36,960 nt of DNA from an uncultured Clostridia bacterium (GCA_947629275.1 CANRDG010000003.1:1-36960), one strand, 5' to 3'. Counted from the stretch's first letter, positions 22,602-32,900 are shown. Notes: generated by a model not told the origin, from the sequence alone. Numbers and translations are program-made.

Positions 22602-22949
22602 ATGATAAAAATCAACGATCACATAGGCTGTATAGAGCTTTCTTCAAACTATCTCAAAAAGCTCATAGCAAAGACCGCTGCAAGCTGCTTCGGCGTGGTA
22701 GGTCTGAACAGCTGTTCGGCTGTGCAAGGCATACGCTCGCTGCTGGGAAGCGAATCTGCCGACAACGGTGTGATGATCCGTCAAAACAGCAATAAGCTGA
22801 CTATAGACCTGCATATAACGGTATCTTACGGGGTGAACATCGCCGCAATAGTTGACAGCATCATAAACAAGGTGCGCTTCACTGTTGAGGAGAGCGCCGG
22901 TATAGAAGTATCTAAGATAAACGTTTTTGTTGACGCTATGCAGGCGTGA
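22602..22949 (+). CDS. yloU: Asp23/Gls24 family protein (YloU)
   Basis: A 115-residue protein starting at the ATG at 22602; an in-frame start 42 bases earlier lies at the promoter and is rejected. It has the Asp23 domain pattern: IGCIELSSNYLKKLIAKTAASCFGVVGL at the start, then LTIDLHITVSYGVNIAAIVDSII and a C-terminal VSKINVFVDAMQA strand. Asp23-type proteins are abundant and membrane-peripheral, and are linked to envelope stress. It is placed directly before the FakA-like gene, the usual yloU-yloV order in Firmicutes. The ribosome site is weak (GGAAAGAG, rather far upstream). Confidence 0.93.
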   Translation: MIKINDHIGCIELSSNYLKKLIAKTAASCFGVVGLNSCSAVQGIRSLLGSESADNGVMIRQNSNKLTIDLHITVSYGVNIAAIVDSIINKVRFTVEESAGIEVSKINVFVDAMQA

Positions 22950-22966
22950 TTTGGGAGGATAACATC

Positions 22967-24604
22967 GTGATAGACGGAAAGCTTCTGCGTGACGCGATCA
23001 TCAGCGGCGCACATTCTATAGCAAACAAGAAAAAATCGGTAGACGAGCTGAACGTTTTCCCCGTTCCCGACGGAGATACCGGAACTAATATGTCTATGGC
23101 TATCGGCAACACACTTTCGGAACTCAAAATCATGCACGACGACGTTACCGTATCCGAAGTAGCATCGTCTGCCGCTTCGGCTCTGCTGAGGGGCGCAAGA
23201 GGAAATTCGGGCGTTATACTTTCGCTTATATTCCGCGGCTTTGCAAAGGGTCTTGCTGACAAGAAAGAGGCAAACTGCGACGACATAACGCTGGCACTGG
23301 GTCTAGGCGTTGAAAATGCCTACAAGGCGGTAATGAACCCGACAGAGGGTACTATTTTAACCGTTGCAAGAATGGGCTATGAAAAGGCAAAGTCTTTAAG
23401 CGGCACTGTTACAGACGAGGTGCAGCTATGGGAAGAGATATGTAAGGAATGTAAAACGGCTCTTGACAACACGCCGAACCAGCTGGCTGCTCTTAAAAAA
23501 GCAGGGGTTGTAGATGCAGGCGGTCAGGGACTGCTGATAATATTCGAGGCTATGCTGCAAGTGTTCAAGGGCGGTGAGATAGTTCAGCCGCTTTCGCAGG
23601 ACAGCAAAAAAGCCGTTACCGTTGAAACTTTCGCGTCTACAGTGGGCGACTTTGACGAGGTGATAAACTTCACTTACTGCACTGAAATGCTCATCACCAA
23701 AGACGAGGGCTGCGACGACACCAGCAAACTGAGGGCGTATCTTGAAACGATAGGCGACTGCGTTGTTGTGGTAGACGACGACGAGATAATAAAAGTACAC
23801 GTTCACACCAACGACCCCGGCAAGGCTATACAAAAGGGTCTTGAATTTGGCAGCATAAACCTGCCGAAGATAGAGAACATGAAAATGCAGCACAAGCAGC
23901 GCAAGCAGGACGCCAAACAGGAGTTTGTTCCTGCAAACCCCGAGAACGACTACGGTTTTGTATCGGTGGCGGCAGGCGCGGGGATAGAGAGTATGTTCCG
24001 AGATATAGGCGTTGACTGCATCGTAAGCGGCGGACAGACCATGAACCCCTCTACCGACGACATTTACGCTGCTATATGCTCCACGCCGGCAAAGACTGTG
24101 TTCGTTATGCCGAACAACAAAAACATCATCATGGCGGCAGAGCAGGCTGCAAAGCTTGTAAGCGACAGAAAGGTATGCGTTTTGCAGACGAGGACCATTC
24201 CGCAGGGGCTTTCGGCAATGCTGGCATTTGACCCCGGCGAAGACTTTGTTGCCAACCGCAACGCTATGACGGAGGCTCTTAACAACGTTGCGACGGGACA
24301 GCTCACATTTGCGGCGAGGGATTCGGAATTTGAGGGGCGCGCAATAAAGAAAGGCGAGATACTTGCTATTGAAAACGGCAAGCTTGCGTTTACAGACAAA
24401 GACCTTGCAAAGGCAAGCTACAAGCTCACCAAGCGAATGGTAAAGGGTGACAGTTCGTTCATCACCGTAATATATGGCGCGGACGTAAACGAGGATATGG
24501 CTCAGGCGCTCGCGGCGCAGCTGCAAGGCAAGTACCCCGACATCGAGGTAAATGTGGTCAGCGGCGGTCAGCCCGTGTATTATTACATTATTTCGGTAGA
24601 ATAG
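22967..24604 (+). CDS. yloV: DAK2 domain fatty acid kinase FakA-like protein (YloV)
   Basis: A 545-residue protein. The start is the GTG at 22967 with GGGAGGAT eight bases before it; an in-frame GTG at 22946 lies upstream of that site and is rejected. Residues about 1-200 form the DAK2 (DhaL-like) ATP-binding domain with NVFPVPDGDTGTNM near residue 30 and LRGARGNSGVILSLI and DAGGQGLLIIFEAM further on. A middle domain and a C-terminal domain of the DegV-like fold follow. FakA phosphorylates fatty acids that are held by a separate FakB (DegV) protein, feeding phospholipid synthesis. No fakB is in the window. Length and domain order are normal. Confidence 0.94.
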   Translation: MIDGKLLRDAIISGAHSIANKKKSVDELNVFPVPDGDTGTNMSMAIGNTLSELKIMHDDVTVSEVASSAASALLRGARGNSGVILSLIFRGFAKGLADKKEANCDDITLALGLGVENAYKAVMNPTEGTILTVARMGYEKAKSLSGTVTDEVQLWEEICKECKTALDNTPNQLAALKKAGVVDAGGQGLLIIFEAMLQVFKGGEIVQPLSQDSKKAVTVETFASTVGDFDEVINFTYCTEMLITKDEGCDDTSKLRAYLETIGDCVVVVDDDEIIKVHVHTNDPGKAIQKGLEFGSINLPKIENMKMQHKQRKQDAKQEFVPANPENDYGFVSVAAGAGIESMFRDIGVDCIVSGGQTMNPSTDDIYAAICSTPAKTVFVMPNNKNIIMAAEQAAKLVSDRKVCVLQTRTIPQGLSAMLAFDPGEDFVANRNAMTEALNNVATGQLTFAARDSEFEGRAIKKGEILAIENGKLAFTDKDLAKASYKLTKRMVKGDSSFITVIYGADVNEDMAQALAAQLQGKYPDIEVNVVSGGQPVYYYIISVE

Positions 24605-24623
24605 CATTTGAACATATAAACGA

Positions 24624-24653
24624 CCCTCGAGCATACGGCTCGGGGGTTTTTGT
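24624..24653 (+). terminator. Terminator of the yloU-yloV pair
   Basis: A 9-bp GC-rich stem with one G-T pair (24624-24632 with 24638-24646) is followed by TTTTTGT. Confidence 0.9.
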
Positions 24654-24728
24654 ATACAAATTATTTTCCTTATTTTGTGCAATTTCTACAAAAAAGGCAT
24701 ATAACCGCAAAATGTTAGTTTAAAATCC

Positions 24729-24757
24729 TTGACTTGTCGAATAAAAGGAAGTATCAT
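24729..24757 (+). promoter_or_regulatory. Promoter of the membrane-anchored unknown
   Basis: TTGACT (24729-24734), 17-base spacer, TATCAT (24752-24757), about 38 bases before the start codon. Confidence 0.75.
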
Positions 24758-24794
24758 ATATTTAGGAAAATTTTGTAGAAAGAAGGCAGTAAAT

Positions 24795-25997
24795 ATGGCA
24801 AAACTTAATAAACGCACGCAGCGTGTGATAATACTTTGTGCCGCTTTTGTAATGACAGCAGCCGTTATAACTGCAATAGTTCTTGCCGTTGCTATAAACA
24901 AAAAGAGCAAGACAGAAGAGCAGAACAAACTGGAATACAAAACGCTTGCAGAGGTTCTGGCAGAAGCGCCCGATGCTTTGGGCAAAACCTATGATAACAT
25001 GACCTTGCCGGAAAGTGTTTCACTGCCCTCGCCCGAAAAGCTGCACACTATGAGCGTTGACTATTCGGTAGAGCACATCACAGAAGAACAGCTGAAGCAA
25101 AAGTGTATAGACACCGCAAAGTATATGAACGGCGAGCAGTTCGATGCGGATAAGGTAACTATTGAAACATACGGAAGCGGACGTTTTGACTGCTTGTATA
25201 TGGCGGAAGAATCAGACAAAGAAAATTACGATTACAATATAAAGCTGGAAAATTCGGGCGGCTGCCTGATATGGGAGCCTGATATTATAAGCGGCGAAGC
25301 CGGTGATGTAATACTCGCAGCTGATATTGCAAAAGCATACACAGCCGATGATGACGGACTGGAGAGCGCTGTGGGCGACTTGGCAGGGAATGACTATACC
25401 GCAAAACAGGCTTTGGAATTTGCACAAAAAACTCTTGACAACGTGCTGCCCCTGTGTGCCGATCAATACGAAATAAGGCCGGTTATAGTGTGTATTCTTA
25501 ATAATGAATATGACGAGCATCAGTCATTTTTGGTGCGGTTCGCTTTGTGCACCGACGGCATTGAATTTGACCTGACAGATACTGCTAATGTAGGCGGCGC
25601 GAGTATGATATTGAACTATGCAGATGTTGTCATCACCCATCCCGACATTGTTACCCAAATATACTGTTATACATATACACGCGGTATAGAAAAAGCAGAA
25701 CTTGAAGATAAGTATATAACGCTGGATTCTGCGCTGCGCCATGCAAGTATTGAGTTTGCGCCGTATTTTACAAACGCTGTTACGGATATAAATATTGTTT
25801 ATGCTCTGCCAAGCTTTCCCGAAAGTTCAGCAGAAAATGAGGAAACCGAGCATGACGAATACAGACCGATGTGGCGGCTTTCATTGGACGAGCCAAACAA
25901 CCTAAAAATACGATGCATATATATAGATATGGTGACAGGCAATCTTATCTATGACCCGTGCGACGGCACACTTATTACAGACAAAGACAAAACGTAA
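24795..25997 (+). CDS. Membrane-anchored extracytoplasmic protein of unknown function
   Basis: A 400-residue protein starting at the ATG at 24795, preceded by GAAGG; the open frame extends further upstream but only into the promoter. Residues 1-12 are basic, 13-36 a single hydrophobic anchor ending in NKKSK, and the rest is hydrophilic and acidic, so it is probably outside the membrane. The C-terminal part has alternating beta strands and ends in WRLSLDEP...CIYIDMVTGNLIYDP, the look of a domain that closes on a final strand with a TG turn, as in PepSY- or YycH/YycI-like proteins. I do not recognise the family. Single gene with its own promoter and terminator. Confidence 0.75.
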   Translation: MAKLNKRTQRVIILCAAFVMTAAVITAIVLAVAINKKSKTEEQNKLEYKTLAEVLAEAPDALGKTYDNMTLPESVSLPSPEKLHTMSVDYSVEHITEEQLKQKCIDTAKYMNGEQFDADKVTIETYGSGRFDCLYMAEESDKENYDYNIKLENSGGCLIWEPDIISGEAGDVILAADIAKAYTADDDGLESAVGDLAGNDYTAKQALEFAQKTLDNVLPLCADQYEIRPVIVCILNNEYDEHQSFLVRFALCTDGIEFDLTDTANVGGASMILNYADVVITHPDIVTQIYCYTYTRGIEKAELEDKYITLDSALRHASIEFAPYFTNAVTDINIVYALPSFPESSAENEETEHDEYRPMWRLSLDEPNNLKIRCIYIDMVTGNLIYDPCDGTLITDKDKT

Positions 25998-26022
25998 TCG
26001 GGCGAAGAATGATACACAGCAC

Positions 26023-26050
26023 AAAAAGACTCATTTATGGGTCTTTTTTT
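26023..26050 (+). terminator. Terminator of the membrane-anchored unknown
   Basis: An 11-bp stem (26023-26033 with 26038-26048, loop TTTA) ending in a run of seven T. Confidence 0.85.
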
Positions 26051-26089
26051 GTTTGCAAGAAAAAATATCAAAAAAATTTTAAAAAAGCC

Positions 26090-26118
26090 TTGACAAACTC
26101 TCGTTTGTGTGTTATCAT
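26090..26118 (+). promoter_or_regulatory. Promoter of the RHH-clpB operon
   Basis: TTGACA (26090-26095, perfect consensus), 17-base spacer, TATCAT (26113-26118). No CIRCE element and no CtsR heptad repeat is visible nearby. Confidence 0.85.
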
Positions 26119-26119
26119 A

Positions 26120-26157
26120 AACTTGTAAAGGAAGTTATATAACAAACTTATCAAGTT
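26120..26157. promoter_or_regulatory. 38-base imperfect palindrome next to the RHH-clpB promoter
   Basis: The two 19-base halves match at 14 positions. The outer arms are AACTTG and CAAGTT, and the centre is GTTATATAAC, a perfect 10-base palindrome. It starts two bases after the -10 box and so covers the transcription start, a good place for a repressor. The adjacent ribbon-helix-helix protein is the obvious candidate to bind it. Confidence 0.5.
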
Positions 26158-26179
26158 ACGGATAAAGGCGGCGATAGTT

Positions 26180-26812
26180 TTGAGCAAAAGTATGTACAGT
26201 CTTATCCTTACCGACGAGGTAATAGACAGGATAGACCGCATTGCAAAGCTGCAAGGCAAAAGCAGGAGCGGACTTATTGACCAGATACTGGCGCAGTACG
26301 TTTCGATGACAACGCCCGAACAGCGCATAAAAAACCTGTATGAACTTATGCTGGGGCAGATGCAGCGTTTCAGCGACGAGTTTCGTTTTCTTACCGATCA
26401 GGGCGACCTGACGGCTGTATCAGCGCTGAAATACAAGTACAACCCCACAATAAGATACAGCGTGATACTTTACCGCGAGGTGGGGCAGTATCTCGGTGAG
26501 CTGAGAGCCACGCTGAGAACGCAGAATGCCGCGCTTTTGGGCGAATACACGAGCTTTCTGCGGCTGTGGAACGAAATAGAACGCGGCGTGACGGATAGTG
26601 AAGTGCAGGCGCAGTTAAAGGGCGGCACATACCGCAGGCTGCTGAAAAAACAGGGCGGCGAGCCCGAAGAAATTTCAAAGGCAATTACAGACCACATAAC
26701 GACATTCAACGACTGCTTCAAGCTGTACCTTTCAGACGGTGGCAGCGAAAAGGCGGTCGGCGAAATAACAAAGAAATACATTGAATATTGCGAAAGGGGC
26801 GTTTTACTATGA
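26180..26812 (+). CDS. Ribbon-helix-helix protein upstream of clpB
   Basis: A 210-residue protein. Residues about 5-45 form a ribbon-helix-helix DNA-binding motif: a strand (YSLILTDEVIDRID), then helices IAKLQGKSRSGLIDQILAQYV. The remaining 165 residues are helical, Arg/Glu-rich and of no family I know. The start is taken as TTG at 26180, with AAAGGCGG upstream; an ATG at 26192 is the alternative and would cut only the first residues. It ends in an ATGA overlap with clpB, so the two proteins are made together. It may repress its own operon at the palindrome at 26120-26157; that is inference. Confidence 0.8.
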   Translation: MSKSMYSLILTDEVIDRIDRIAKLQGKSRSGLIDQILAQYVSMTTPEQRIKNLYELMLGQMQRFSDEFRFLTDQGDLTAVSALKYKYNPTIRYSVILYREVGQYLGELRATLRTQNAALLGEYTSFLRLWNEIERGVTDSEVQAQLKGGTYRRLLKKQGGEPEEISKAITDHITTFNDCFKLYLSDGGSEKAVGEITKKYIEYCERGVLL

Positions 26813-29412
26813 ACATTCAACAATACACACAAAAATCGCGCGAGGCGTTGGCGGCGGCTAATTCTCTCGCAGGCGAGTATTACAACAACAGTATAGAACC
26901 CGAACACATCGTTTACACGCTGCTCTCTCAAAGCGACGGACTTATACCGCAGATGTTGAGCGGTATGGACATCGAGCCGCAAAGCATGGCGAAAGACGTT
27001 TTGGACGTTATAAACGCCATGCCGAAAGTAACAGGCTCGGGCAGGCAGGCTGACAGTATGTATATCTCTGCAAAGCTGAATGACATTTTTGTGCTTTCGG
27101 AAAGCATCGCAAAGCAGATGAAAGACGACTTTGTTTCGGTAGAGCACATAATGCTTGCCGCAATTGAAAAGCCTACCGACAAGCTGAAAGAGATATTTAA
27201 GCGTTACGCGCTGACATATGACAAGTTTATTGAAAAGCTGGCGCAGGTGCGCGGCTCGGCAAGGGTTACGACCGACACGCCCGAGGATACCTATGATGTT
27301 TTGAAAAAGTACGGTCAGGAGCTGGTGGAGCTTGCTAAGAACAACAAGCTTGACCCGGTTATAGGCAGAGACAACGAGATACGAAACGTTATCCGAATAC
27401 TTTCGCGAAAGACAAAAAACAACCCCGTGCTGATAGGCGAACCGGGCGTTGGCAAGACTGCCATCGCAGAGGGCTTGGCACAGAGGATAGTGCGCGGCGA
27501 TGTACCCGATAATCTTAAAAACAGAAAGGTATTTTCGCTGGACATGGGAGCTCTTATTGCAGGCGCTAAGTATCAGGGCGAGTTTGAAGAACGTCTGAAA
27601 GCGGTATTGCAGGCAATAAAGCAAAGCGACGGTCAGATAATTCTGTTTATTGACGAGCTTCACACGATAGTCGGCGCAGGAAAAACGAGCGGCGCTATGG
27701 ACGCAGGCAACCTTTTGAAACCCATGCTGGCGCGCGGCGAACTTCACTGCATAGGCGCAACTACTCTTAACGAATACAGGCAGTATATTGAAAAAGATGC
27801 GGCTTTGGAACGGCGTTTTCAGCCTGTTATGGTAGATGAGCCGACCGTGGAAGATACGATATCTATTTTAAGAGGTCTTAAAGAAAGGTATGAGGTATTC
27901 CACGGCGTAAAGATTCAAGACGCGGCTATAATAGCGGCTGCAACTCTTTCTAACAGGTACATCACCGACAGATTTCTGCCCGACAAGGCTATAGACCTTA
28001 TAGATGAGGCGTGCGCACTTATCAAGACGGAAATGGACTCTATGCCTTATGAGCTTGACGATATTTCAAGAAAGATAATGCAGCACGAGATAGAAGAAGC
28101 AGCCCTTAAAAAGGAAAGTGACAAACTTTCGCAGGAGCATTTGCAGGAGATACAAAAAGAGCTTGCCGATATGCGCGAGCAGTTTAATGAAATGAAAGCC
28201 CGTTGGGAGAACGAAAAAAGCGGTATATCATCTTTGCAGAAGATACGCGAAGAGATAGAAAGCGTGAACGCTCAGATAGAGCAGGCACAGCGTGAGTACG
28301 ATCTTGAAAAGGCGGCAGAACTGAAATACGGCAGACTTCCCACCCTAAAAAAGCAGCTGGAAGAAGCCGAGGCAAAGGCTGAAAACGACAAGGGCAAGTC
28401 CGACAGCCTGCTCCGCGACAAGGTAACAGAAGAAGAGATAGCTAAAATTATCTGCCGCTGGACTGGCATACCCGTTGCCAAACTTATGGAGGGCGAGAGA
28501 GAAAAGCTTTTGAACCTTGAAAACATTCTGCACGAGCGCGTTATAGGTCAGAACGAAGCTGTCACAAAGGTATCGCAGGCGATACTGAGGGCGCGCGCAG
28601 GCATTGCAAACCCCGACAGACCTATAGGATCGTTTATGTTCTTAGGACCTACGGGGGTTGGCAAGACCGAGCTTGCAAAAACTCTGGCGCAGGCGCTTTT
28701 TGATGACGAGAAAAACATAGTGCGCATCGATATGAGCGAATATATGGAGAAATTTTCGGTAAGCAGGCTTATAGGCGCGCCCCCGGGATATGTGGGCTAC
28801 GAGGAGGGCGGACAGCTTACCGAAGCGGTAAGGCGCAAACCGTACAGCGTTATTCTCTTTGACGAAATAGAAAAGGCGCACCCCGACGTTTTCAACGTGC
28901 TGTTGCAGGTGCTTGATGACGGCAGGATAACCGACTCGCAGGGCAGGACGGTGGACTTCAAAAATACCGTTATCATACTGACCTCCAACCTCGGCTCGGA
29001 CATAATTCTTGACGGCATAACCGCTGACCACGAGATCTCGCCCGAGGCAAAAGAGCAGGTAACGCAGCTCCTCCGCCGCTCGTTCAGACCCGAATTTCTC
29101 AACCGCCTTGACGAGATAGTGTTCTACAAGCCGCTGGCAAAAAACGAAATAACCTCAATAATCGACCTTATAATAGCGCAGCTAGGCAAACGGCTGGAGG
29201 AAAGAAGGCTGTCGCTTAAAGTTACCGACCGCGCAAAGCAGGCTATCTTAGATGAGGGTTATGATCCGATATACGGCGCACGCCCGCTGAAAAGGCTGAT
29301 ACAAAGCCGCGTTGAAACGCTTATAGCAAAGAGCATAATAGCAAACGACGTCGCGCCCGATACTGTGTTCACCGTGGACTATGACGGAGAGTATAAAGTA
29401 TCGTTTGAGTAA
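26809..29412 (+). CDS. clpB: ATP-dependent disaggregase ClpB
   Basis: An 867-residue AAA+ chaperone with normal length and domain order. The Clp N domain (about 1-145, with two repeats) is followed by AAA-1 with Walker A GEPGVGKT at about 210 and Walker B ILFIDELHT. The M-domain coiled coil (about 410-530) separates ClpB from ClpA and ClpC. AAA-2 has Walker A GPTGVGKT at about 613 and VILFDEIEKAHPD. No ClpP-binding IGL/F loop is seen. ClpB rescues aggregated proteins with DnaK. The start is the ATG at 26809 in the overlap with the RHH gene, preceded by GAAAGGGG; an upstream in-frame codon is rejected. Confidence 0.97.
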   Translation: MNIQQYTQKSREALAAANSLAGEYYNNSIEPEHIVYTLLSQSDGLIPQMLSGMDIEPQSMAKDVLDVINAMPKVTGSGRQADSMYISAKLNDIFVLSESIAKQMKDDFVSVEHIMLAAIEKPTDKLKEIFKRYALTYDKFIEKLAQVRGSARVTTDTPEDTYDVLKKYGQELVELAKNNKLDPVIGRDNEIRNVIRILSRKTKNNPVLIGEPGVGKTAIAEGLAQRIVRGDVPDNLKNRKVFSLDMGALIAGAKYQGEFEERLKAVLQAIKQSDGQIILFIDELHTIVGAGKTSGAMDAGNLLKPMLARGELHCIGATTLNEYRQYIEKDAALERRFQPVMVDEPTVEDTISILRGLKERYEVFHGVKIQDAAIIAAATLSNRYITDRFLPDKAIDLIDEACALIKTEMDSMPYELDDISRKIMQHEIEEAALKKESDKLSQEHLQEIQKELADMREQFNEMKARWENEKSGISSLQKIREEIESVNAQIEQAQREYDLEKAAELKYGRLPTLKKQLEEAEAKAENDKGKSDSLLRDKVTEEEIAKIICRWTGIPVAKLMEGEREKLLNLENILHERVIGQNEAVTKVSQAILRARAGIANPDRPIGSFMFLGPTGVGKTELAKTLAQALFDDEKNIVRIDMSEYMEKFSVSRLIGAPPGYVGYEEGGQLTEAVRRKPYSVILFDEIEKAHPDVFNVLLQVLDDGRITDSQGRTVDFKNTVIILTSNLGSDIILDGITADHEISPEAKEQVTQLLRRSFRPEFLNRLDEIVFYKPLAKNEITSIIDLIIAQLGKRLEERRLSLKVTDRAKQAILDEGYDPIYGARPLKRLIQSRVETLIAKSIIANDVAPDTVFTVDYDGEYKVSFE

Positions 29413-29449
29413 ATATATAATACCATTTGTAAAATAATTGTAAATACTA

Positions 29450-29478
29450 TTGACTTCTCCTCCAAAAAGTATTATAAT
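29450..29478 (+). promoter_or_regulatory. Promoter of the SdpI-like gene
   Basis: TTGACT (29450-29455), 17-base spacer, TATAAT (29473-29478), about 50 bases before the start codon. Confidence 0.8.
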
Positions 29479-29528
29479 AGCCGTAGAGTATAAACTTTAC
29501 GGCTTACTTTTTTGTGGGGAGTATATTT

Positions 29529-29906
29529 ATGAAAGAATTATTTATGCCGTTTATAGTAATGCTTTTGCCGGTATGCATGATAATTTTCGGCATAGTGTTT
29601 ATGAAACATCCGCCTGCAAAGACAAATAACATATACAGCTACAACACGAGAATGGCAATGCAAAACGACGAAACATGGCGGTTTGCACATTTTTACAGCG
29701 GCAGACTTATACTCATATTCGGCATATTCTCAGCGGTGGTAACCGTAATAATAATGATATATGTAGTTATGCATATGCCAAACAAAATATCCGACATAGG
29801 CACAGCCCTTTCGCTTGCGCAGATCTTACCGCTTCTGATAGTCATGCCGCTGACAGAAAGCGCTTTGAAACGCAGGTTTGACAGCGACGGCAACAAGCGC
29901 AAATAA
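29529..29906 (+). CDS. SdpI-like membrane protein
   Basis: A 125-residue protein starting at the ATG at 29529 after GGGGAG. Three hydrophobic segments lie at about 4-24, 57-80 and 91-108. The block YNTRMAMQNDETWRFAHFYSGR matches the SdpI/YhfL C-terminal family pattern (Y-x-T-x-x-S/A-M-x-N-x-x-TW-x-FA). In Bacillus subtilis SdpI gives immunity to the SdpC toxin and works with SdpR, but most homologues, like this stand-alone one, have no toxin beside them and unknown roles. Confidence 0.82.
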   Translation: MKELFMPFIVMLLPVCMIIFGIVFMKHPPAKTNNIYSYNTRMAMQNDETWRFAHFYSGRLILIFGIFSAVVTVIIMIYVVMHMPNKISDIGTALSLAQILPLLIVMPLTESALKRRFDSDGNKRK

Positions 29907-29943
29907 AACAAGGTCTGCCACTGCTTTGGTGACAGACCTTGTT
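29907..29943. terminator. Bidirectional terminator between the SdpI-like gene and carB
   Basis: A 15-bp stem with one imperfect pair (29907-29921 with 29929-29943) begins immediately after the SdpI-like stop and ends one base before the carB stop. An A-rich flank (AAATAA) and TTGTTATTC on the other side allow use in both directions. Confidence 0.85.
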
Positions 29944-29944
29944 G

Positions 29945-32900
29945 TTATTCTTCGTCTATGGTTGATATGCAGAGAGTCATTTCTTCAAGCACATCTAAAA
30001 GCACCTTTACGGTGTCCAGTGCCGTGAATATTGCAACGCCGTTTTCTACAGCGCAGCGGCGTATCTCATAGCCGTCCGTCAGGTGTCCTGCCGAGCTCAT
30101 GTCGCGCGTGTTGATAACATACTTGATATATCCCGAGCGCATACCCTGTAGTATCTCATCGCTGCCCGAGCTTATCTTCTGCTTTTCACGCGTACGTATG
30201 CCGTGTTCACGCAGGAAAACAGCCGTGCCGTGCGTTGCCTCGATATTGAAACCGAGGTGGTAAAATCTTCTCACAAGCTCTAAAGCCTCTTCCTTGTCCT
30301 TGTCGGCTATGGTAACAAACAGCGTGCCGTAGTTTGAAAGCTTCATGCCCGAGGATTTCAGCGCTTTGTACAGCGCTCTTGTCAGCTTTTTGTCGTAGCC
30401 TATCGCCTCGCCCGTTGATTTCATTTCTGGTGACAGATACGCGTCAAGACCGTTGAGCTTTGAGAACGAGAACGCAGGCGCTTTTACATACCAGCGTTTC
30501 TTTTCGGGTGGGAAAAGTACGTTTATCCCCTGCTCTTTCAGCGACTTGCCGAGTATCACAAGCGTACCTATGTCTGCAAGGCTGTAGCCTGTTGCCTTTG
30601 AAAGGAAAGGCACAGTTCTTGACGAGCGCGGATTTACCTCTATTATATAAACGTCCTCGTTTTTATCAACTATGAACTGTATGTTGTAAAGACCCACAAT
30701 GCCTATGCCGAGCCCCAGCCGTTTGGTGTAGTCAAGAATGGTGTCTTTTACTTTTTGTGAGATAGAGAACGTCGGGTATACGCTTATCGAGTCGCCCGAG
30801 TGTATTCCCGTTCTTTCTACAAGCTCCATTATGCCTGGCACGAACACGTCTTTGCCGTCGCACACGGCGTCTACCTCAACTTCTTTGCCCTCTATGTACT
30901 TGTCAACAAGCACGGGTTTGTCCTCGTCTATCTCAACGGCGGTTTTAAGGTATGTTTTCAGCATATCCTCGTTTGAAACTATCTGCATAGCCCTGCCGCC
31001 CAGAACATAGCTCGGTCTTACCAGAACGGGGTAGCCTATCCTTGCGGCGGCTGCAATTCCTGCGGGTATGTCTGTTACTGCTTCTCCCGGCGGCTGAGGG
31101 ATATTAAGCTCTTCCAGCACCTTTTCAAACGAGTTGCGGTTCTCCGCTCTCTCAATAGCCGCAAAGTCGGTGCCGATTATCTTTACGCCCCTTTTCATCA
31201 AAGGTTCTGCAAGGTTTATGGCGGTCTGTCCGCCCAAAGATGCTATTACACCGAACGGCTTTTCAAGCTCTATAACATTCATAACGTCCTCTACCGTCAG
31301 CGGCTCAAAGTACAGTTTGTCGCTGGTTGTGTAGTCGGTAGAGACCGTTTCGGGGTTGTTGTTTATAATGATAGCTTCATATCCGAACTTCTTTATTGTA
31401 GATACCGCGTGTACTGTGGAATAGTCAAACTCCACGCCCTGACCTATTCTTATAGGGCCCGAGCCCAGCACTATTACTTTCGGCTTGTCTGAAACTATAG
31501 ACTCATTCTCGTCCTCGTAGGTCGAATAGAAGTATGGTATATAGCTTTCAAACTCGCTGGCGCAGGTGTCTATCATCTTGTAAACGGGGAACATTTTCAG
31601 CTTTTTGCGCAGCTGGTAAACGTCTTCCTCGCTGCACTCCCACAGAGAGGCTATATACTTGTCCGAAAAGCCCATTTTCTTAGCTTCGTAAAGCACTTTT
31701 TCGTCGAACTTGTTTTCTATTATGTCGCGCTCAAACAGCACGATGTTCTCTATCTTGTTGAGGAACAGCATATCTATCTGCGTGATGTCGCATATTATGC
31801 CAAGGTCAACGCCTTTCCACATAAGCTGAGATATCGCGTATATCCTGTCGTCCGTGCCGAGTTTTATGTAGTCCAGAAGCTCCTCTATAGTGTAGCTGTC
31901 AAACTTCTTGCTGTGCAGGTGGCAAAGACCTATTTCCAGTGAACGTATCGCTTTCAGCAGACTTTCCTCGATAGTCCTGCCTATGCTCATTACCTCGCCG
32001 GTGGCTTTCATCTGCGTGCTTAAAGTGTTAGATGCCATTGTGAACTTATCAAACGGGAAACGCGGCATTTTCGTTACAACATAGTCGAGCGTAGGCTCAA
32101 AGCTGGCAGGGGTGTTGGCTATCTGTATCTCGTCAAGCGTAAGACCCGTTGCGATCTTAGCTGAAACCCTTGCTATCGGGTAGCCGCTGGCTTTTGATGC
32201 AAGCGCAGACGAGCGCGAAACTCTCGGGTTTACCTCTATAAGATAGTAGCTGAACGAATGCGGGTCAAGCGCGAACTGCACGTTGCAGCCGCCCTGTATC
32301 TTCAGCGCGCGTATTATCTTCAGCGCCGAATCACGCAGCATATGATACTCTTTGTTTGTAAGGGTCTGGCTGGGGCAGACAACAATAGAGTCGCCCGTGT
32401 GTATGCCGACAGGATCGACGTTTTCCATATTACAGATAGTTATCGCGGTGTCGTTCGCATCACGCATTACCTCATACTCTATCTCCTTGTAGCCCTTGAT
32501 AGATTTTTCAACAAGGCACTGCGAAACAGGCGAGAGCGCAAGCGCATTTTTCAGTATCACGCGCAGCTCTTCTTCGTTGTCTGCAAAGCCGCCGCCCGTG
32601 CCGCCCAGCGTGAAAGCAGGTCTTAATACCACAGGGTAGCCTATCCTCTTTGCTGCTTCAACGCCCTGCTCTATGGTGTTTGCTATCTCTGAGGGCAAAA
32701 CGGGCTCGCCTAATGATATGCAAAGCTCTTTAAAACGCTCTCTGTCCTCCGCCATATCTATACTTTCAAAGCTAGTACCCAGAAGCTCTACTCCGCATTC
32801 ATCGAGTACGCCTTTTTTCGCAAGCTGCATGGCAAGGTTAAGTCCCGTCTGACCGCCTATTCCGGGCAGTATGGCGTCGGGGCGCTCGTATCTCAAAATT

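Noticed and set aside
23426..24682. 418-codon minus-strand frame opposite yloV
   Set aside because: Composition is typical of a reverse-strand shadow, and the plus strand encodes a well-conserved FakA-like protein.
26062..26160. CIRCE or CtsR operator before clpB
   Set aside because: No TTAGCACTC-N9-GAGTGCTAA and no pair of GGTCAAA-type heptads could be found; the palindrome there has a different sequence.
29529..29906. SdpC/SdpI toxin-immunity locus
   Set aside because: The protein looks like SdpI, but no toxin, SdpR-type regulator or maturation gene is next to it.
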